Shown here: piece by piece, positions 1 through 8,023 of the stretch | Layout: each line of letters opens with the position of its first letter | Position numbering within the stretch: the first letter of the stretch is position 1 | Source: Marinobacter koreensis | GTDB lineage: Bacteria > Pseudomonadota > Gammaproteobacteria > Pseudomonadales > Oleiphilaceae | NCBI RefSeq assembly: GCF_023156285.1 | Contig: NZ_JAKZAJ010000002.1 | Location: forward strand, 496,001 to 560,000 | DNA length: 64,000 bases | Direction of reading: 5' to 3' | The notes under the pieces: model-generated | Databases searched by the model: none | What the model saw: the letters and a program-made list of their open reading frames with translations, nothing else | Told to the model about the DNA's origin: nothing | Position numbers and translations under genes: made by a program

Positions 1-440
1 TCGTCAGCGTCACGGCCGATGCCTTCAGCAGTGATTTCCATCGCCTGGATAACACCATCCGGATCGATCAGGAAGGTAGCGCGGTCGGCCAGGCCCTGAC
101 CTTCACGCATTACACCGAAGTTGTTGGTGATGGTACCGGTCTGGTCACCAACCATGTAGTAGTTGATCTTGCCGATGGTCTCGGAAGTATCGTGCCATGC
201 CTTGTGGGTGAAGTGAGTGTCGGTGGAGACAGAGAACACTTCAACGCCCAGCTTCTGCAGCTCTTCGTACTTGTCAGCCACGTCGCCCAGCTCGGTCGGG
301 CAGACGAACGTGAAGTCGGCCGGGTAGAAGAAGAAGATCGCCCACTTGCCTTTCACGTCAGCTTCGCTGATTTCAACGAACTCGCCCTGCTTGAATGCAG
401 TTGCGTTGAACGGTTTGATTTCGCTGTTGATGATGCCCAT
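1..440 (-). CDS. ahpC: Peroxiredoxin AhpC, 3' part outside window
   Basis: Typical 2-Cys peroxiredoxin that reduces hydrogen peroxide and organic hydroperoxides in the cytoplasm, normally recharged by AhpF. The visible N-terminal part starts [11 protein letters not shown] and carries the peroxidatic cysteine in [11 protein letters not shown]. The ATG at 440 follows a strong GGAGAT ribosome binding site. The C-terminal part with the resolving cysteine lies off the left edge. An OxyR-type site lies about 100 bases upstream. Family identity is clear from the sequence; the reductase partner is not visible. Confidence 0.96.
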   Translation of the reverse strand, partial: MGIINSEIKPFNATAFKQGEFVEISEADVKGKWAIFFFYPADFTFVCPTELGDVADKYEELQKLGVEVFSVSTDTHFTHKAWHDTSETIGKINYYMVGDQTGTITNNFGVMREGQGLADRATFLIDPDGVIQAMEITAEGIGRDAD

Positions 441-739
441 TAAGGTATCTCCTTCGAGGTGCATTTAACGGTTGATGAAATACGTGATCAAAGATACGGC
501 TTTCATCCGTTTCGTCAAAATTGATTATTTCCAATCCCTGGATAGGAATTCTCTATCTACCGCCGGGATGATAAACCTGTAGAACAACCGGCTGAAATCG
601 CGAACCCGGTCGTGGGGACTACTATGGGGTCTCATCCGACAAGTTCAATCGCCAGAATTCAAAAAGCCAAAAACCCCGCCGTTTCCGAAACTTGTGCTAC
701 CTTTTGGTTGACCCGCGATTTCCAGGATCGATCACCGCC
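441..739. other. Divergent intergenic region ahpC / corA-like
   Basis: About 300 bases with no convincing gene. It is AT-richer than its surroundings near 485-560, holds the ahpC promoter and the OxyR-type site, and then the leader of the CorA-like gene. Short open frames here have no ribosome binding site and no family resemblance. Confidence 0.6.
542..556. promoter_or_regulatory. OxyR-type half operator upstream of ahpC
   Basis: The sequence is ATAG, seven bases, CTAT, which is the half of the tandem OxyR operator that best matches consensus. A second adjacent copy is not evident. It lies about 100 bases upstream of the ahpC start, where peroxide control by OxyR is expected. The call rests on a short motif plus context. 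Confidence 0.55.
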
Positions 740-1813
740 ATGGCCTACTTCAGCAAGCATTACCACAGCCCCGGGACGGCACCCGGCACATTGGTGTCGA
801 CGTCACCTTCCACCCGTCCGGTTTCCATTCACCTGATCGACTACACCGAAGAAAACGTGGAAGAAGAGCGCCTCGCCTCGCCACAGGAATGCCAGGCCTA
901 TCTGGAACGGGACACCAAGACCTGGATCCAGGTCAACGGGCCGGTCAACGTGGACACGCTCAGGACCCTGGGCGACATGTTCAACCTGCATGACCTGGCG
1001 CTGGAAGATGTGCTGAACAGCGGGCAGCGTCCCAAACTGGAACTCTACGACGATCAGCTGTTCCTCATTGCCGCCATGCCGATCCTTCAGGACGATGCCC
1101 TGGAGATCGTCCAGGTCAGCCTGTTCGTCGGGAAAAACTACCTGATCTGCCTGTGTCCGCTGGAAGAGGATCCGTTCGAACCGATTCGAAAACGCATGCG
1201 CAACCCCAGCAACAAGCGGTTCGCCAGCCGGGATATCGACTACCTGCTCTATGCGTTGCTCGACCTGATCACAGACTCGGCGTTTCCCGTACTGGAGGCG
1301 TTCGGCGACAAACTGGAAGGGATGGAACTGGAACTGCTGGAACAGCCCCGCAAGCAGACCCTGTCAGACATTCACCGCCTGAAGCGGGAACTGTTGTTCA
1401 TGCGGCGTGTGCTCTGGCCGCAGCGGGAATTGCTGACCACCCTGATGCGGGTGGAAGACCCGCTGATCAACCCGGATACCCTGATCTACTACCGGGACTG
1501 CCACGACCACAGCGTGCAGATTATCGAACTGCTGGAAAGCTTCCGGGACATGGCCACCGGCATGCTGGACATCTATCTGTCGAGCATCAGCCAGCGCACC
1601 AACGAGACCATGCGTGTACTGACCATCATCGCCACCATTTTCATCCCCCTCACCTTCATCGTTGGTGTGTACGGTATGAATTTCCAGAATCCGGACAGCC
1701 CCTGGGCCATGCCGGAACTCGCCTGGTACTACGGCTATCCGATGGTCTGGGGGCTGATGATCGCCATTACCGCCGGACTGGTGTGGTTCTTCAAGCGGCG
1801 GGGCTGGCTGTAG
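740..1813 (+). CDS. CorA-family magnesium/divalent cation channel
   Basis: Inner-membrane CorA-type channel of 357 residues. A long, acidic, helical cytoplasmic domain is followed by two C-terminal membrane helices. The family signature YGMNF is at about residues 311-315 at the end of the first helix, and the protein ends in a positively charged tail (KRRGWL). Start at 740 (MAYFSKHYH) is preferred because the frame upstream has no ribosome binding site. Its 3' end overlaps the convergent EamA gene by 23 bases. Mg2+ is the family substrate; Co2+ or Ni2+ cannot be excluded. A second family member, the ZntB type, is at 38415-39389. Confidence 0.9.
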   Translation: MAYFSKHYHSPGTAPGTLVSTSPSTRPVSIHLIDYTEENVEEERLASPQECQAYLERDTKTWIQVNGPVNVDTLRTLGDMFNLHDLALEDVLNSGQRPKLELYDDQLFLIAAMPILQDDALEIVQVSLFVGKNYLICLCPLEEDPFEPIRKRMRNPSNKRFASRDIDYLLYALLDLITDSAFPVLEAFGDKLEGMELELLEQPRKQTLSDIHRLKRELLFMRRVLWPQRELLTTLMRVEDPLINPDTLIYYRDCHDHSVQIIELLESFRDMATGMLDIYLSSISQRTNETMRVLTIIATIFIPLTFIVGVYGMNFQNPDSPWAMPELAWYYGYPMVWGLMIAITAGLVWFFKRRGWL

Positions 1814-2681
1814 CCGGTCGCCTGGGACGCCGGAACAGCACGTAGTTGCCAAGGATGGCCAGCGCTGCGCCGGCAAAGGCGAAACCGGTCCACACGAACC
1901 CCTCCAACCAGGTGGACACGCTCAAGGCCACCACGGGGAACAGCACGGTGGCGTAACCGGCCTTGTCGGCACCGAGGGTCCGGATCACCGTGATGTAGCT
2001 GAAAAAGGCAATGATGGAACCGGGTATGGCAAGGAACAGGGTGGCACCCCAGAACACAGAGCCCTCCGGCAGCGTCCATTGCACCCCCTGAACCAGGCAC
2101 CAGAGGCCAAGCGCGGCAGCCCCGTAGGTCATCGCCCAGGCGTTGCCCGCCAGCAGCGGAATGTCTGCCGACCGGACCTTCAGGCTGATCAGGTTGCCCA
2201 GTGAGAACCAGAAGGTACCCGCCAACGCAAAGGCCAACGCCGCTGGCGTCGCCTCCCCGCTCCGGAGATCATGCCAGAACAGCAACGCCACACCGGAAAC
2301 GCCCAGCGCCACCGCCGGATAAACCCGGGGCGAGGGACGCGTGCCCAGGAACAGCCGTCCGTTAAAGGCATTGAACAGCGCCGCCAGGGAGAAGATCACC
2401 GCCAGCAAGCCGCTGGTCATGCTCTCGGCCGCCCGGTAGATCAACAGGAAATTGATGCTGTAGAGCGTCAGACCCTGCAGTACCAGCCAGCCGTGCTGAC
2501 GGGCGGTAAAGCGCGGCAGCCGGCGCAGCAGTGCCAGCCCACCCAGGGCCACCGCCGACGCCAGAACAAACCGGTAGAACACCGCAAGATCCACCGCCGT
2601 CGACTCCACCTGAAGACGGATGGCGGTCCAGGTCAGCCCCCAGATCAGGACCGTCAGTGCATAGTGGGCTCCAATCGGCAT
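1791..2681 (-). CDS. EamA/DMT-family transporter
   Basis: Inner-membrane drug/metabolite superfamily permease of 296 residues with about ten hydrophobic helices in two EamA repeats. The first repeat begins near YALTVLIWGLTWTAIR and the second near PAALAFALAGTFWFSLGNLI. Members usually export amino acids, nucleosides or small metabolites; the substrate cannot be read from sequence. It is divergent from an AraC-type regulator at 2809, separated by about 130 bases, which makes control by that regulator plausible. Confidence 0.9.
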   Translation of the reverse strand: MPIGAHYALTVLIWGLTWTAIRLQVESTAVDLAVFYRFVLASAVALGGLALLRRLPRFTARQHGWLVLQGLTLYSINFLLIYRAAESMTSGLLAVIFSLAALFNAFNGRLFLGTRPSPRVYPAVALGVSGVALLFWHDLRSGEATPAALAFALAGTFWFSLGNLISLKVRSADIPLLAGNAWAMTYGAAALGLWCLVQGVQWTLPEGSVFWGATLFLAIPGSIIAFFSYITVIRTLGADKAGYATVLFPVVALSVSTWLEGFVWTGFAFAGAALAILGNYVLFRRPRRPATASPAA

Positions 2682-2808
2682 TGCAGAATCCTCCGGTGTT
2701 CATCGGGAATTCAGCCTAGCCGGAGCGATGACCACGGGCTTGCCAGATCTTGCGCAACGGTGGAAGATTCCTGCTATCAGGTAACGGAAAGATCGGGAGC
2801 CGAGCGGA

Positions 2809-3684
2809 ATGGCCGCAGACCGGGAGCAGTCCAGAGATATCGTCACGGCCCTGACCCGGGCCGGGGCGGCGCCACGACGCCTGCTCGAACTCAACGACGG
2901 CCGGGCCCTTGCCCACTGGCACAATGAGCGTGGTGAAGCCCGGTATGAACGTCCACGCCACCATGCCCTGAGCATCTACACACGGGGCGGGGAAAAGACC
3001 AGCCGACAGGTCAACGGGCGCGCGGTCAGCCAGGGCTTCCCGGGGGCGGTGTGCCTGTTTCCGGCGGGCAGCCAGTCTCAATGGCGGATCGAGGGGCCGT
3101 TCGAGTTCCTGCATTTCTACTTCACCGACCAGGACCTGCACCGCTGTATCGAGACCACCTGGGACCGGGAGCCCGGCAGCCTCGCATTGGAAGAGCGTTA
3201 CCAGATTCAGGATGAGGTCATCGCCAAAGCCGGCCAGCTTCTTGACCTGACGGACTGGGCAACCGCCGACCAGCCCCAGGCCATGGACCACCTTGCGCAC
3301 TGGCTGATTGTGCAACTGGCCGGTCGGTACGGGACCCGATCCCTTCCGGAACCCATCGTTACCGGGCGTTTTTCAAAGGCCCGACAGCGCGCCCTTGCGG
3401 AACGCATCGAAGCATCGCTCGGACAACCTCTGGATCTCGCCACCATGGCCGGCTGGACCAACCTCAGCCCCTACCACTTTGCCCGCCTGTTCCGGGCCAG
3501 CTTCGGCCTGGCACCCTACCAGTACGTTCAGGAGCAGCGACTGCTCCGGGCGAGGCGGAAACTTTCCGAATCGGCGGACAAGATCACCGTTATCGCCCTG
3601 GAGTGTGGTTTCGGGGACGCCAGCCAGTTCAGCCGGGCGTTCCGGAAACGCTTTGGCGTACCGCCGTCTCGCATCCGCTCCTGA
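2809..3684 (+). CDS. AraC-family transcriptional regulator
   Basis: Regulator of 291 residues with an N-terminal cupin-like sensing region (about 20-150) and a C-terminal double helix-turn-helix (about 185-290). The second HTH contains ALECGFGDASQFSRAFRKRF, the hallmark AraC signature. The ATG at 2809 has GGGAG upstream. It is divergent from the EamA exporter, so that gene is the most likely target. The inducer is unknown. Confidence 0.92.
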   Translation: MAADREQSRDIVTALTRAGAAPRRLLELNDGRALAHWHNERGEARYERPRHHALSIYTRGGEKTSRQVNGRAVSQGFPGAVCLFPAGSQSQWRIEGPFEFLHFYFTDQDLHRCIETTWDREPGSLALEERYQIQDEVIAKAGQLLDLTDWATADQPQAMDHLAHWLIVQLAGRYGTRSLPEPIVTGRFSKARQRALAERIEASLGQPLDLATMAGWTNLSPYHFARLFRASFGLAPYQYVQEQRLLRARRKLSESADKITVIALECGFGDASQFSRAFRKRFGVPPSRIRS

Positions 3685-3699
3685 TCACACGCGCTGTCA

Positions 3700-4428
3700 T
3701 CAGGGAGCGGGCTTCCAGTTCCGGGCAATCAACTGTCTCTCCTGCGACGGATCGACTGCCTCTCCGTCCACCATACGATCGAGAGTGTCGTCCAGAACCG
3801 AACCGCCGGTGGCGGTCTGGTATGTTCCGTTGGACTGGGTCATCGCCACATTCCTGCTGGCCACATTCGTCCAACCCTGCCTGTCCGCCCCGTCGCGACA
3901 GGCAATGTTTTCCGAGGCGCTCCCGTCACGTTCCAGACGGTACTGGCGGCAGTACTGTCCATCCCGGTTCACAAACGTAAGCCTTGGCAGTATTCGCCCA
4001 TCGTCCGGAAGGACTCGCGGCTCACCGCTGGGAGTGGCCTCCAGTGCCTCGGCGACAGCCTCCCAGTCGGCCCCCTGGCCTGAATCCGGGAACGGGATCA
4101 GCTGTGCAATTCCAAACCCGAGTACCAGGACCGCCGCCACGGCCAGGCCTACCTGCTGATGCAGCCCATGCCGCACTTTCCGCCACCAGGGCAGGGCCAC
4201 AACCGAAGCCGGTTCAGGGTCGGAAAGCATCTCGGTCACCGCTGTCGGCAACGGTCTTTCATCAATGGCGGAATAGTGTTTGAGCAGTTGATCATCCGCC
4301 GAGGCCAGGGCCTCGAGACGCTCCGCCAGTTCGGGATCTTCACGGAGTCGATCACGGAGCGCCTGCATCTGTGCTTCGGGCAGTTCCGAATCCAGAAACG
4401 CGGACAGAAGTTCATCAGTGGTGTTCAT
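3700..4428 (-). CDS. Membrane anti-sigma factor with cysteine-containing periplasmic domain
   Basis: The 242-residue protein has an RseA-like N-terminal region (about 1-60, beginning ELLSAFLDSELPEAQ), one membrane helix at about 93-112 and a periplasmic C-terminal domain. That domain holds only two cysteines, C160 and C177, in a QYCRQY...IACR arrangement resembling the CREY...ACR pattern of 17-kDa surface-antigen-like domains. The ATG overlaps the sigma factor stop in ATGA, so the two are translationally coupled. Holding its sigma factor at the membrane is the family role. A disulfide between the two cysteines as part of signal sensing is inference. Confidence 0.85.
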   Translation of the reverse strand: MNTTDELLSAFLDSELPEAQMQALRDRLREDPELAERLEALASADDQLLKHYSAIDERPLPTAVTEMLSDPEPASVVALPWWRKVRHGLHQQVGLAVAAVLVLGFGIAQLIPFPDSGQGADWEAVAEALEATPSGEPRVLPDDGRILPRLTFVNRDGQYCRQYRLERDGSASENIACRDGADRQGWTNVASRNVAMTQSNGTYQTATGGSVLDDTLDRMVDGEAVDPSQERQLIARNWKPAP

Positions 4429-4916
4429 GGCAATGTCTCCGGTGATGCGGCTTTCAATAACTCACTCAGTGCCGCCCGGGCCCGGGCCAGGCGACTCATC
4501 ACGGTGCCTTTTCGAATGGCGAGGATCTCAGCCACTTCCCCGTAGGAAAACCCTTGCAGGGCAACCAGTGCAATGATCTGGCGCTGGTCTTCCGGCAACC
4601 GGGCCATGGCCGTCTCAACCCGGTTGAGCTCGATTGCCGAGCTCGTCTCCTGTTCGCCCTGAACCACCTGGCCTTCGGACAACTCCGGCCGTTCGGCGGC
4701 CTCCCGGCGAACCTTGCGGGCACGACATTCATCAATCCAGACGTTCCGGCATACGCGAAAGGCCCAGGGCCCGATATCGGCGTCCTCCGGCATCTCCCGC
4801 GTCAGTAATCGTTCCACGGTGCTCTGTAACACATCGTCTGCGTCCGCCATGGAGCCGGTCAGCGAATAGGCAAACCGTCTCAGGCCGGGCAAAATCTGGG
4901 CTATTTCCTGTCGCAT
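4425..4916 (-). CDS. ECF-type RNA polymerase sigma factor
   Basis: Sigma-70 family protein of 163 residues, the usual ECF size. Region 2 is at about 10-75 (LRRFAYSLTGSMADADDVLQ) and region 4 at about 105-155 (GFSYGEVAEILAIRKGTVMSRLARARAAL). The start MRQEIAQ at 4916 is chosen because an in-frame upstream extension would run through the promoter. The promoter just upstream (GGAAT, 16 bases, CGTT on the minus strand) matches the sites before the S8 protease and the secreted protein, so the factor probably activates itself and them. It is coupled to the anti-sigma gene by a 4-base overlap. Confidence 0.93.
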   Translation of the reverse strand: MRQEIAQILPGLRRFAYSLTGSMADADDVLQSTVERLLTREMPEDADIGPWAFRVCRNVWIDECRARKVRREAAERPELSEGQVVQGEQETSSAIELNRVETAMARLPEDQRQIIALVALQGFSYGEVAEILAIRKGTVMSRLARARAALSELLKAASPETLP

Positions 4917-4947
4917 GGTTCTCGCTGTTGATCCGTGATAACTGTAA

Positions 4948-4972
4948 AACGGTTCAGGCGGCAAAATATTCC
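4948..4972 (-). promoter_or_regulatory. ECF promoter of the sigma/anti-sigma operon
   Basis: On the minus strand GGAAT (4972-4968) is followed by 16 bases and CGTT (4951-4948). The predicted start of transcription is about 25 bases before the sigma ATG. The same arrangement occurs in the opposite direction at 4982-5006 and again at 7999-8023, which is why it is read as the recognition site of this sigma factor. Confidence 0.7.
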
Positions 4973-4989
4973 CGGGATCCGGGAATATT
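4965..4989. repeat. Inverted repeat joining the two divergent ECF promoters
   Basis: Two 11-base arms (AATATTCCCGG and its complement) separated by GAT. Each arm carries one GGAATATT element, the -35 of the leftward and of the rightward promoter. The two promoters therefore sit back to back with their -35 elements 9 bases apart. Confidence 0.85.
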
Positions 4990-5006
4990 TCTGTCCCGGG
5001 GCCGTT
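4982..5006 (+). promoter_or_regulatory. ECF promoter of the S8 protease gene
   Basis: GGAAT (4982-4986), 16 bases, CGTT (5003-5006), about 40 bases before the protease ATG. It mirrors the promoter of the sigma operon and shares the extended element GGAATATTT. Confidence 0.7.
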
Positions 5007-5045
5007 AACCTGACAGAGACATTCTTTGCAACGGATACAGACACG

Positions 5046-6383
5046 ATGAAACACCGCTCCCCGATCCGGTTCGTCGGCACATTCGGCCTGATTTGCATAG
5101 TGACGGTGGCGGACTGGAGCAACCCCGCGCACGCGCAGGTCCCGGGCGACCTGATCCGCCAGCCCGCCGATACGATCTCACAGCAGGTCGAGGAACGCGT
5201 GGAAAACCGGGTGGAACAATCCGTTTCCCAACGCCTGAACCAGCAAGTGGAAGAGCAGCTGTCGACAACGGCCAAAGCCGCCCGAAAACTCAGGGACAGG
5301 CTGGCCGTCCGGACATCGTCGGGCAAGGTCGCCTTTCATCAGGTCTCACTGCCAAACGGAGACATTGCCGTCGAACGACAGTGGCTCTTCACCGGCACCG
5401 CCGAGGAGATCGCCCGTCTTCGCCAGTCGGACATCCGGATAATCCAGCGGCAATCCCTGGAAAGCCTGGGACTGACGGTGGTTCGATTCGAAGTGCCCGA
5501 CAACCTGGATTCGAGAGACGCGCTGGCCAGGCTGCTGCCCGACGCGGCCGACCGACTGGACCGGAACCACGTCTACCGGCCCCAGGCGGGGGCCGGGCCC
5601 TCCTCTCCGAATAATCCGGAGCCGAATCCCGCGGGAACGTGCCCGATGCCGACACCTGTGGGCATGGTGGATACCGGTGTTGAGGTGGATCACCCAATGC
5701 TGAAAGGTGTTCAGGTAGAACAGCGGCAATTTCTGGAGGAAGACGGAGACACCCTGGCTGAACCCCGGAAACACGGCACGGAAGTGGCCGGCATCCTCGC
5801 CACTCACTTGAGCGCCGAAGCGTCTTCTGACGCCCGGCTGTTCAGCGCCTCGGTGTTCCATGGCCAGGATAACCGGTCGGACGGGGCAACCCTGGGGCAT
5901 CTGCTGCAGGGCCTGAACTGGCTGGCCAGCCAACCGGTCAGGGTCATCAACATCAGCCTCACCGGGCCAGACAACCGCATTCTGGAAACCGCCATTCAGG
6001 CGCTGGAAAAGCGGGGCATTCTGCTGGTGGCGGCCGTTGGCAACGCCGGGCCTTCGGCGCCGCCGCTTTATCCGGCCGCTTATCCGGGGGTCATCGGCGT
6101 AACCGCCATTGATCGCGACGACCGGCTCTACCGGTGGGCCAACAGGGGCAATCAGGTCATGTTTGCCGCCAGGGGCGTCAACATTCGCGTTGCCGATCCC
6201 GGTGGCGGACAGTCTGTGCAGAGTGGCACTTCACTGGCGGCACCGGTGGTATCGGCCATGCTCGCCTGCGAACAAACCGGCCAGTCACCGGACACCGCTG
6301 TGCAGCTCCTCAAAAACCGGGCCCGGGATCTGGGCCCGCCGGGGCGGGACCCCGGCTATGGCTACGGTGCAGTCGGTCCCTAG
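5046..6383 (+). CDS. Secreted S8 (subtilisin-like) serine protease
   Basis: The 445-residue preprotein has a signal peptide ending near NPAHA-Q (about 1-30) and a helical segment at about 35-80 with a hydrophobic residue every fourth position (RVENRVEQSVSQRLNQQV). Then come a possible prodomain and the subtilase domain (about 200-440). The triad is visible as D209 (GMVDTGVEVDHP), H243 (KHGTEVAG) and S396 (SGTSLAAP), with oxyanion N333 (VGNAGP). The start at 5046 is chosen for the signal peptide and its position after the ECF promoter. It is divergent from the sigma/anti-sigma pair. The substrate is unknown; the anti-sigma factor or the neighbouring barrel or secreted protein are candidates by inference. 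Confidence 0.92.
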   Translation: MKHRSPIRFVGTFGLICIVTVADWSNPAHAQVPGDLIRQPADTISQQVEERVENRVEQSVSQRLNQQVEEQLSTTAKAARKLRDRLAVRTSSGKVAFHQVSLPNGDIAVERQWLFTGTAEEIARLRQSDIRIIQRQSLESLGLTVVRFEVPDNLDSRDALARLLPDAADRLDRNHVYRPQAGAGPSSPNNPEPNPAGTCPMPTPVGMVDTGVEVDHPMLKGVQVEQRQFLEEDGDTLAEPRKHGTEVAGILATHLSAEASSDARLFSASVFHGQDNRSDGATLGHLLQGLNWLASQPVRVINISLTGPDNRILETAIQALEKRGILLVAAVGNAGPSAPPLYPAAYPGVIGVTAIDRDDRLYRWANRGNQVMFAARGVNIRVADPGGGQSVQSGTSLAAPVVSAMLACEQTGQSPDTAVQLLKNRARDLGPPGRDPGYGYGAVGP

Positions 6384-6388
6384 CCGGC

Positions 6389-7369
6389 TCAGAATCCGGC
6401 TTTGAGCGTGACGCTGGCCACCGTTTTACGATAATCCTCGGAATCCACAGCGGCGTGATAGAAGCCCTGGGACAGCTGTGTTTCGAGGCTGAAGATGCTG
6501 GAAAGGTCCACCGTCCAGCCCGCCTGAAAGACACTGGCGGTCTCGGCGCGGTCCTGGGTTTGGGTCGTGGTGGTGGGGGATGCGAACGGATTGAACAGCG
6601 GGTCCTGGGCCGCCGGGTCGGTGCTGGTCAGCACCACATCGTCGTAATCCCGCTTCTCGAAACGCCAGCCCAGGCTGAACCGGTTCCGGTGTCCGGACAG
6701 ATCAACGGTATGCACGAGTTTCGACCGGAAACGGACCAGGCGGTTGTCGTAATAGTCCGACCGCGCATCCTCCCGGTCACCATCGACACCCAGCAGCACG
6801 TGGGAGTGCGCATCGTTGAAAAACAGATACGCTTCGCCGGTCACGCCCTGGATGTCCGCATCCCGAGCCTCGCTGTCCTCAAAGGATTTCCGCTTTTTCT
6901 GCACACTGCCCCGCAGGTACACGTCGTCGCTCACCAGTGATCCGATAAAGACACTGGTACGGGCGTAATCGAGGAAAGGGTCCGAATCGAGCGTCGCGTG
7001 GGAGAAATGGTAGCTGGCTCCCAGCGTGAACGGATCAAAGTCATAGCCGGCCTCGGCGGACAGCAGATGAATGTCCTGGTCGAACTCGTCATAGGTCTGG
7101 TAACGGTTACCGGTGAACGAGTAGCCCAGGTTCAGGTGAGCCCTGTCACCCGGATTCCATTCGCCGTCCACGCCCGCCCCGATCAACCAGGCTTCATCAC
7201 TCTTGCCGGACGCGGCATTCAGGTTGTCCACCGTCAGGTTGCTATCGTATTCCATCCCTGTCTCAACGTGGCCGCTCAAGCCGGTACTGGACTCGGCCCA
7301 CACAGCGGGCGCCGATACCGCAAGACAGAGACTCAACATCGTTCTGGAACAGGATTTTCCGTACAGCAT
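6389..7369 (-). CDS. Outer-membrane beta-barrel protein
   Basis: The 326-residue precursor has a signal peptide ending near VWA-ESS and alternating strands rich in aromatic and charged residues. It has the C-terminal signature ending in phenylalanine (TLKAGF) expected for insertion by the Bam complex. No enzymatic motif is seen. It is convergent with the S8 protease, 5 bases apart, and lies 68 bases downstream of the secreted protein gene in the same direction, so it may be co-transcribed from the ECF promoter at 7999-8023. Barrel topology is inferred from composition and the C-terminus. Confidence 0.8.
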   Translation of the reverse strand: MLYGKSCSRTMLSLCLAVSAPAVWAESSTGLSGHVETGMEYDSNLTVDNLNAASGKSDEAWLIGAGVDGEWNPGDRAHLNLGYSFTGNRYQTYDEFDQDIHLLSAEAGYDFDPFTLGASYHFSHATLDSDPFLDYARTSVFIGSLVSDDVYLRGSVQKKRKSFEDSEARDADIQGVTGEAYLFFNDAHSHVLLGVDGDREDARSDYYDNRLVRFRSKLVHTVDLSGHRNRFSLGWRFEKRDYDDVVLTSTDPAAQDPLFNPFASPTTTTQTQDRAETASVFQAGWTVDLSSIFSLETQLSQGFYHAAVDSEDYRKTVASVTLKAGF

Positions 7370-7395
7370 GAAACACCTCTTCAGAGCGAAGACAA

Positions 7396-7417
7396 CCGGG
7401 TCCTGTTGCAGACCCGG
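7396..7417 (-). other. Intercistronic hairpin, secreted protein / barrel
   Basis: A perfect 7-base stem (CCGGGTC / GACCCGG) with an 8-base loop in the 68-base gap. No T-run follows it, so it is more likely to modulate message stability or partial read-through than to be a full terminator. Confidence 0.5.
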
Positions 7418-7437
7418 CCGTCACGTTTCAATGGTTC

Positions 7438-7950
7438 TTAAAGCAGGCCGTCCTGAGTCGCACCCTTGACGCTGCTCTTGACGTTGTTGCGGACCTCATT
7501 GCGCACGCTTTCCGATACAGACGCACCCACCTCGCCGCGGGTTTCAGTCCGTACCTCGGTCTTCCGTGCCTCCTCGACCCGGTTTTTCACTTCGTTCTGT
7601 TCCCGGGCCGCCGTATCCTGAGACTCCTCGGCTTTTGCCTCGGCCGTCGTCCGCACTCTTTCGCCAGCCTGAACGGCAGTGCTCTTCATCGCCTGTGACT
7701 CCTCGCGGGCCTGCTCACGGACTTTCTGGCCGTTTTTGCGCGCCTGCTCCCGAACGGCATCCCCGTGAACGTTGGCATCGCCGGAGGCCGATGCCCCGCC
7801 ACTGGTTTGCACGCCGTCCTGGCCGCTGGCCTGGGCGCTCATGTTGGCTTGCGCATTTACGTTGGCATCAGCAGAACCGCCAGCCTGGGCCGCGGAAGCA
7901 CCGGTGGCAACGAGTGAACAGATGGCAAGAGTAAGTAGCTGCTTTTTCAT
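7438..7950 (-). CDS. Secreted charged helical protein of unknown function
   Basis: The 170-residue precursor has a clear signal peptide (MKKQLLTLAICSLVATGASA), a low-complexity segment rich in Ala, Asn, Ser and Gln, and then a highly charged helical region. That region includes a stretch with valine at every fourth position (SVRNEVRNNVKSSV). The ATG at 7950 has the strong site AAGGAGG. An ECF-type promoter lies 50 to 73 bases upstream. The valine pattern resembles the N-terminal helical segment of the S8 protease. I recognise no family; a periplasmic or surface role is inference. Confidence 0.82.
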   Translation of the reverse strand: MKKQLLTLAICSLVATGASAAQAGGSADANVNAQANMSAQASGQDGVQTSGGASASGDANVHGDAVREQARKNGQKVREQAREESQAMKSTAVQAGERVRTTAEAKAEESQDTAAREQNEVKNRVEEARKTEVRTETRGEVGASVSESVRNEVRNNVKSSVKGATQDGLL

Positions 7951-7998
7951 GGTACGTCCTCCTTCTGAATGACCCATTTGGGTGACTTTCATCAGGAA

Positions 7999-8023
7999 GA
8001 CGGCTGGGGAGAGAGGTTATTCC
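7999..8023 (-). promoter_or_regulatory. Third ECF-type promoter, before the secreted protein
   Basis: On the minus strand GGAAT (8023-8019) overlaps the stop codon of the upstream antiporter gene, then 16 bases, then CGTC (8002-7999). The spacing and seven key bases equal those of the two promoters at 4948-5006. The transcript would start about 40 bases before the ATG at 7950. Confidence 0.6.

Noticed and set aside
4917-5132. N-terminal extension of the ECF sigma factor
   Set aside because: It would be translated from within the promoter and the divergent gene, and exceeds the usual ECF length.
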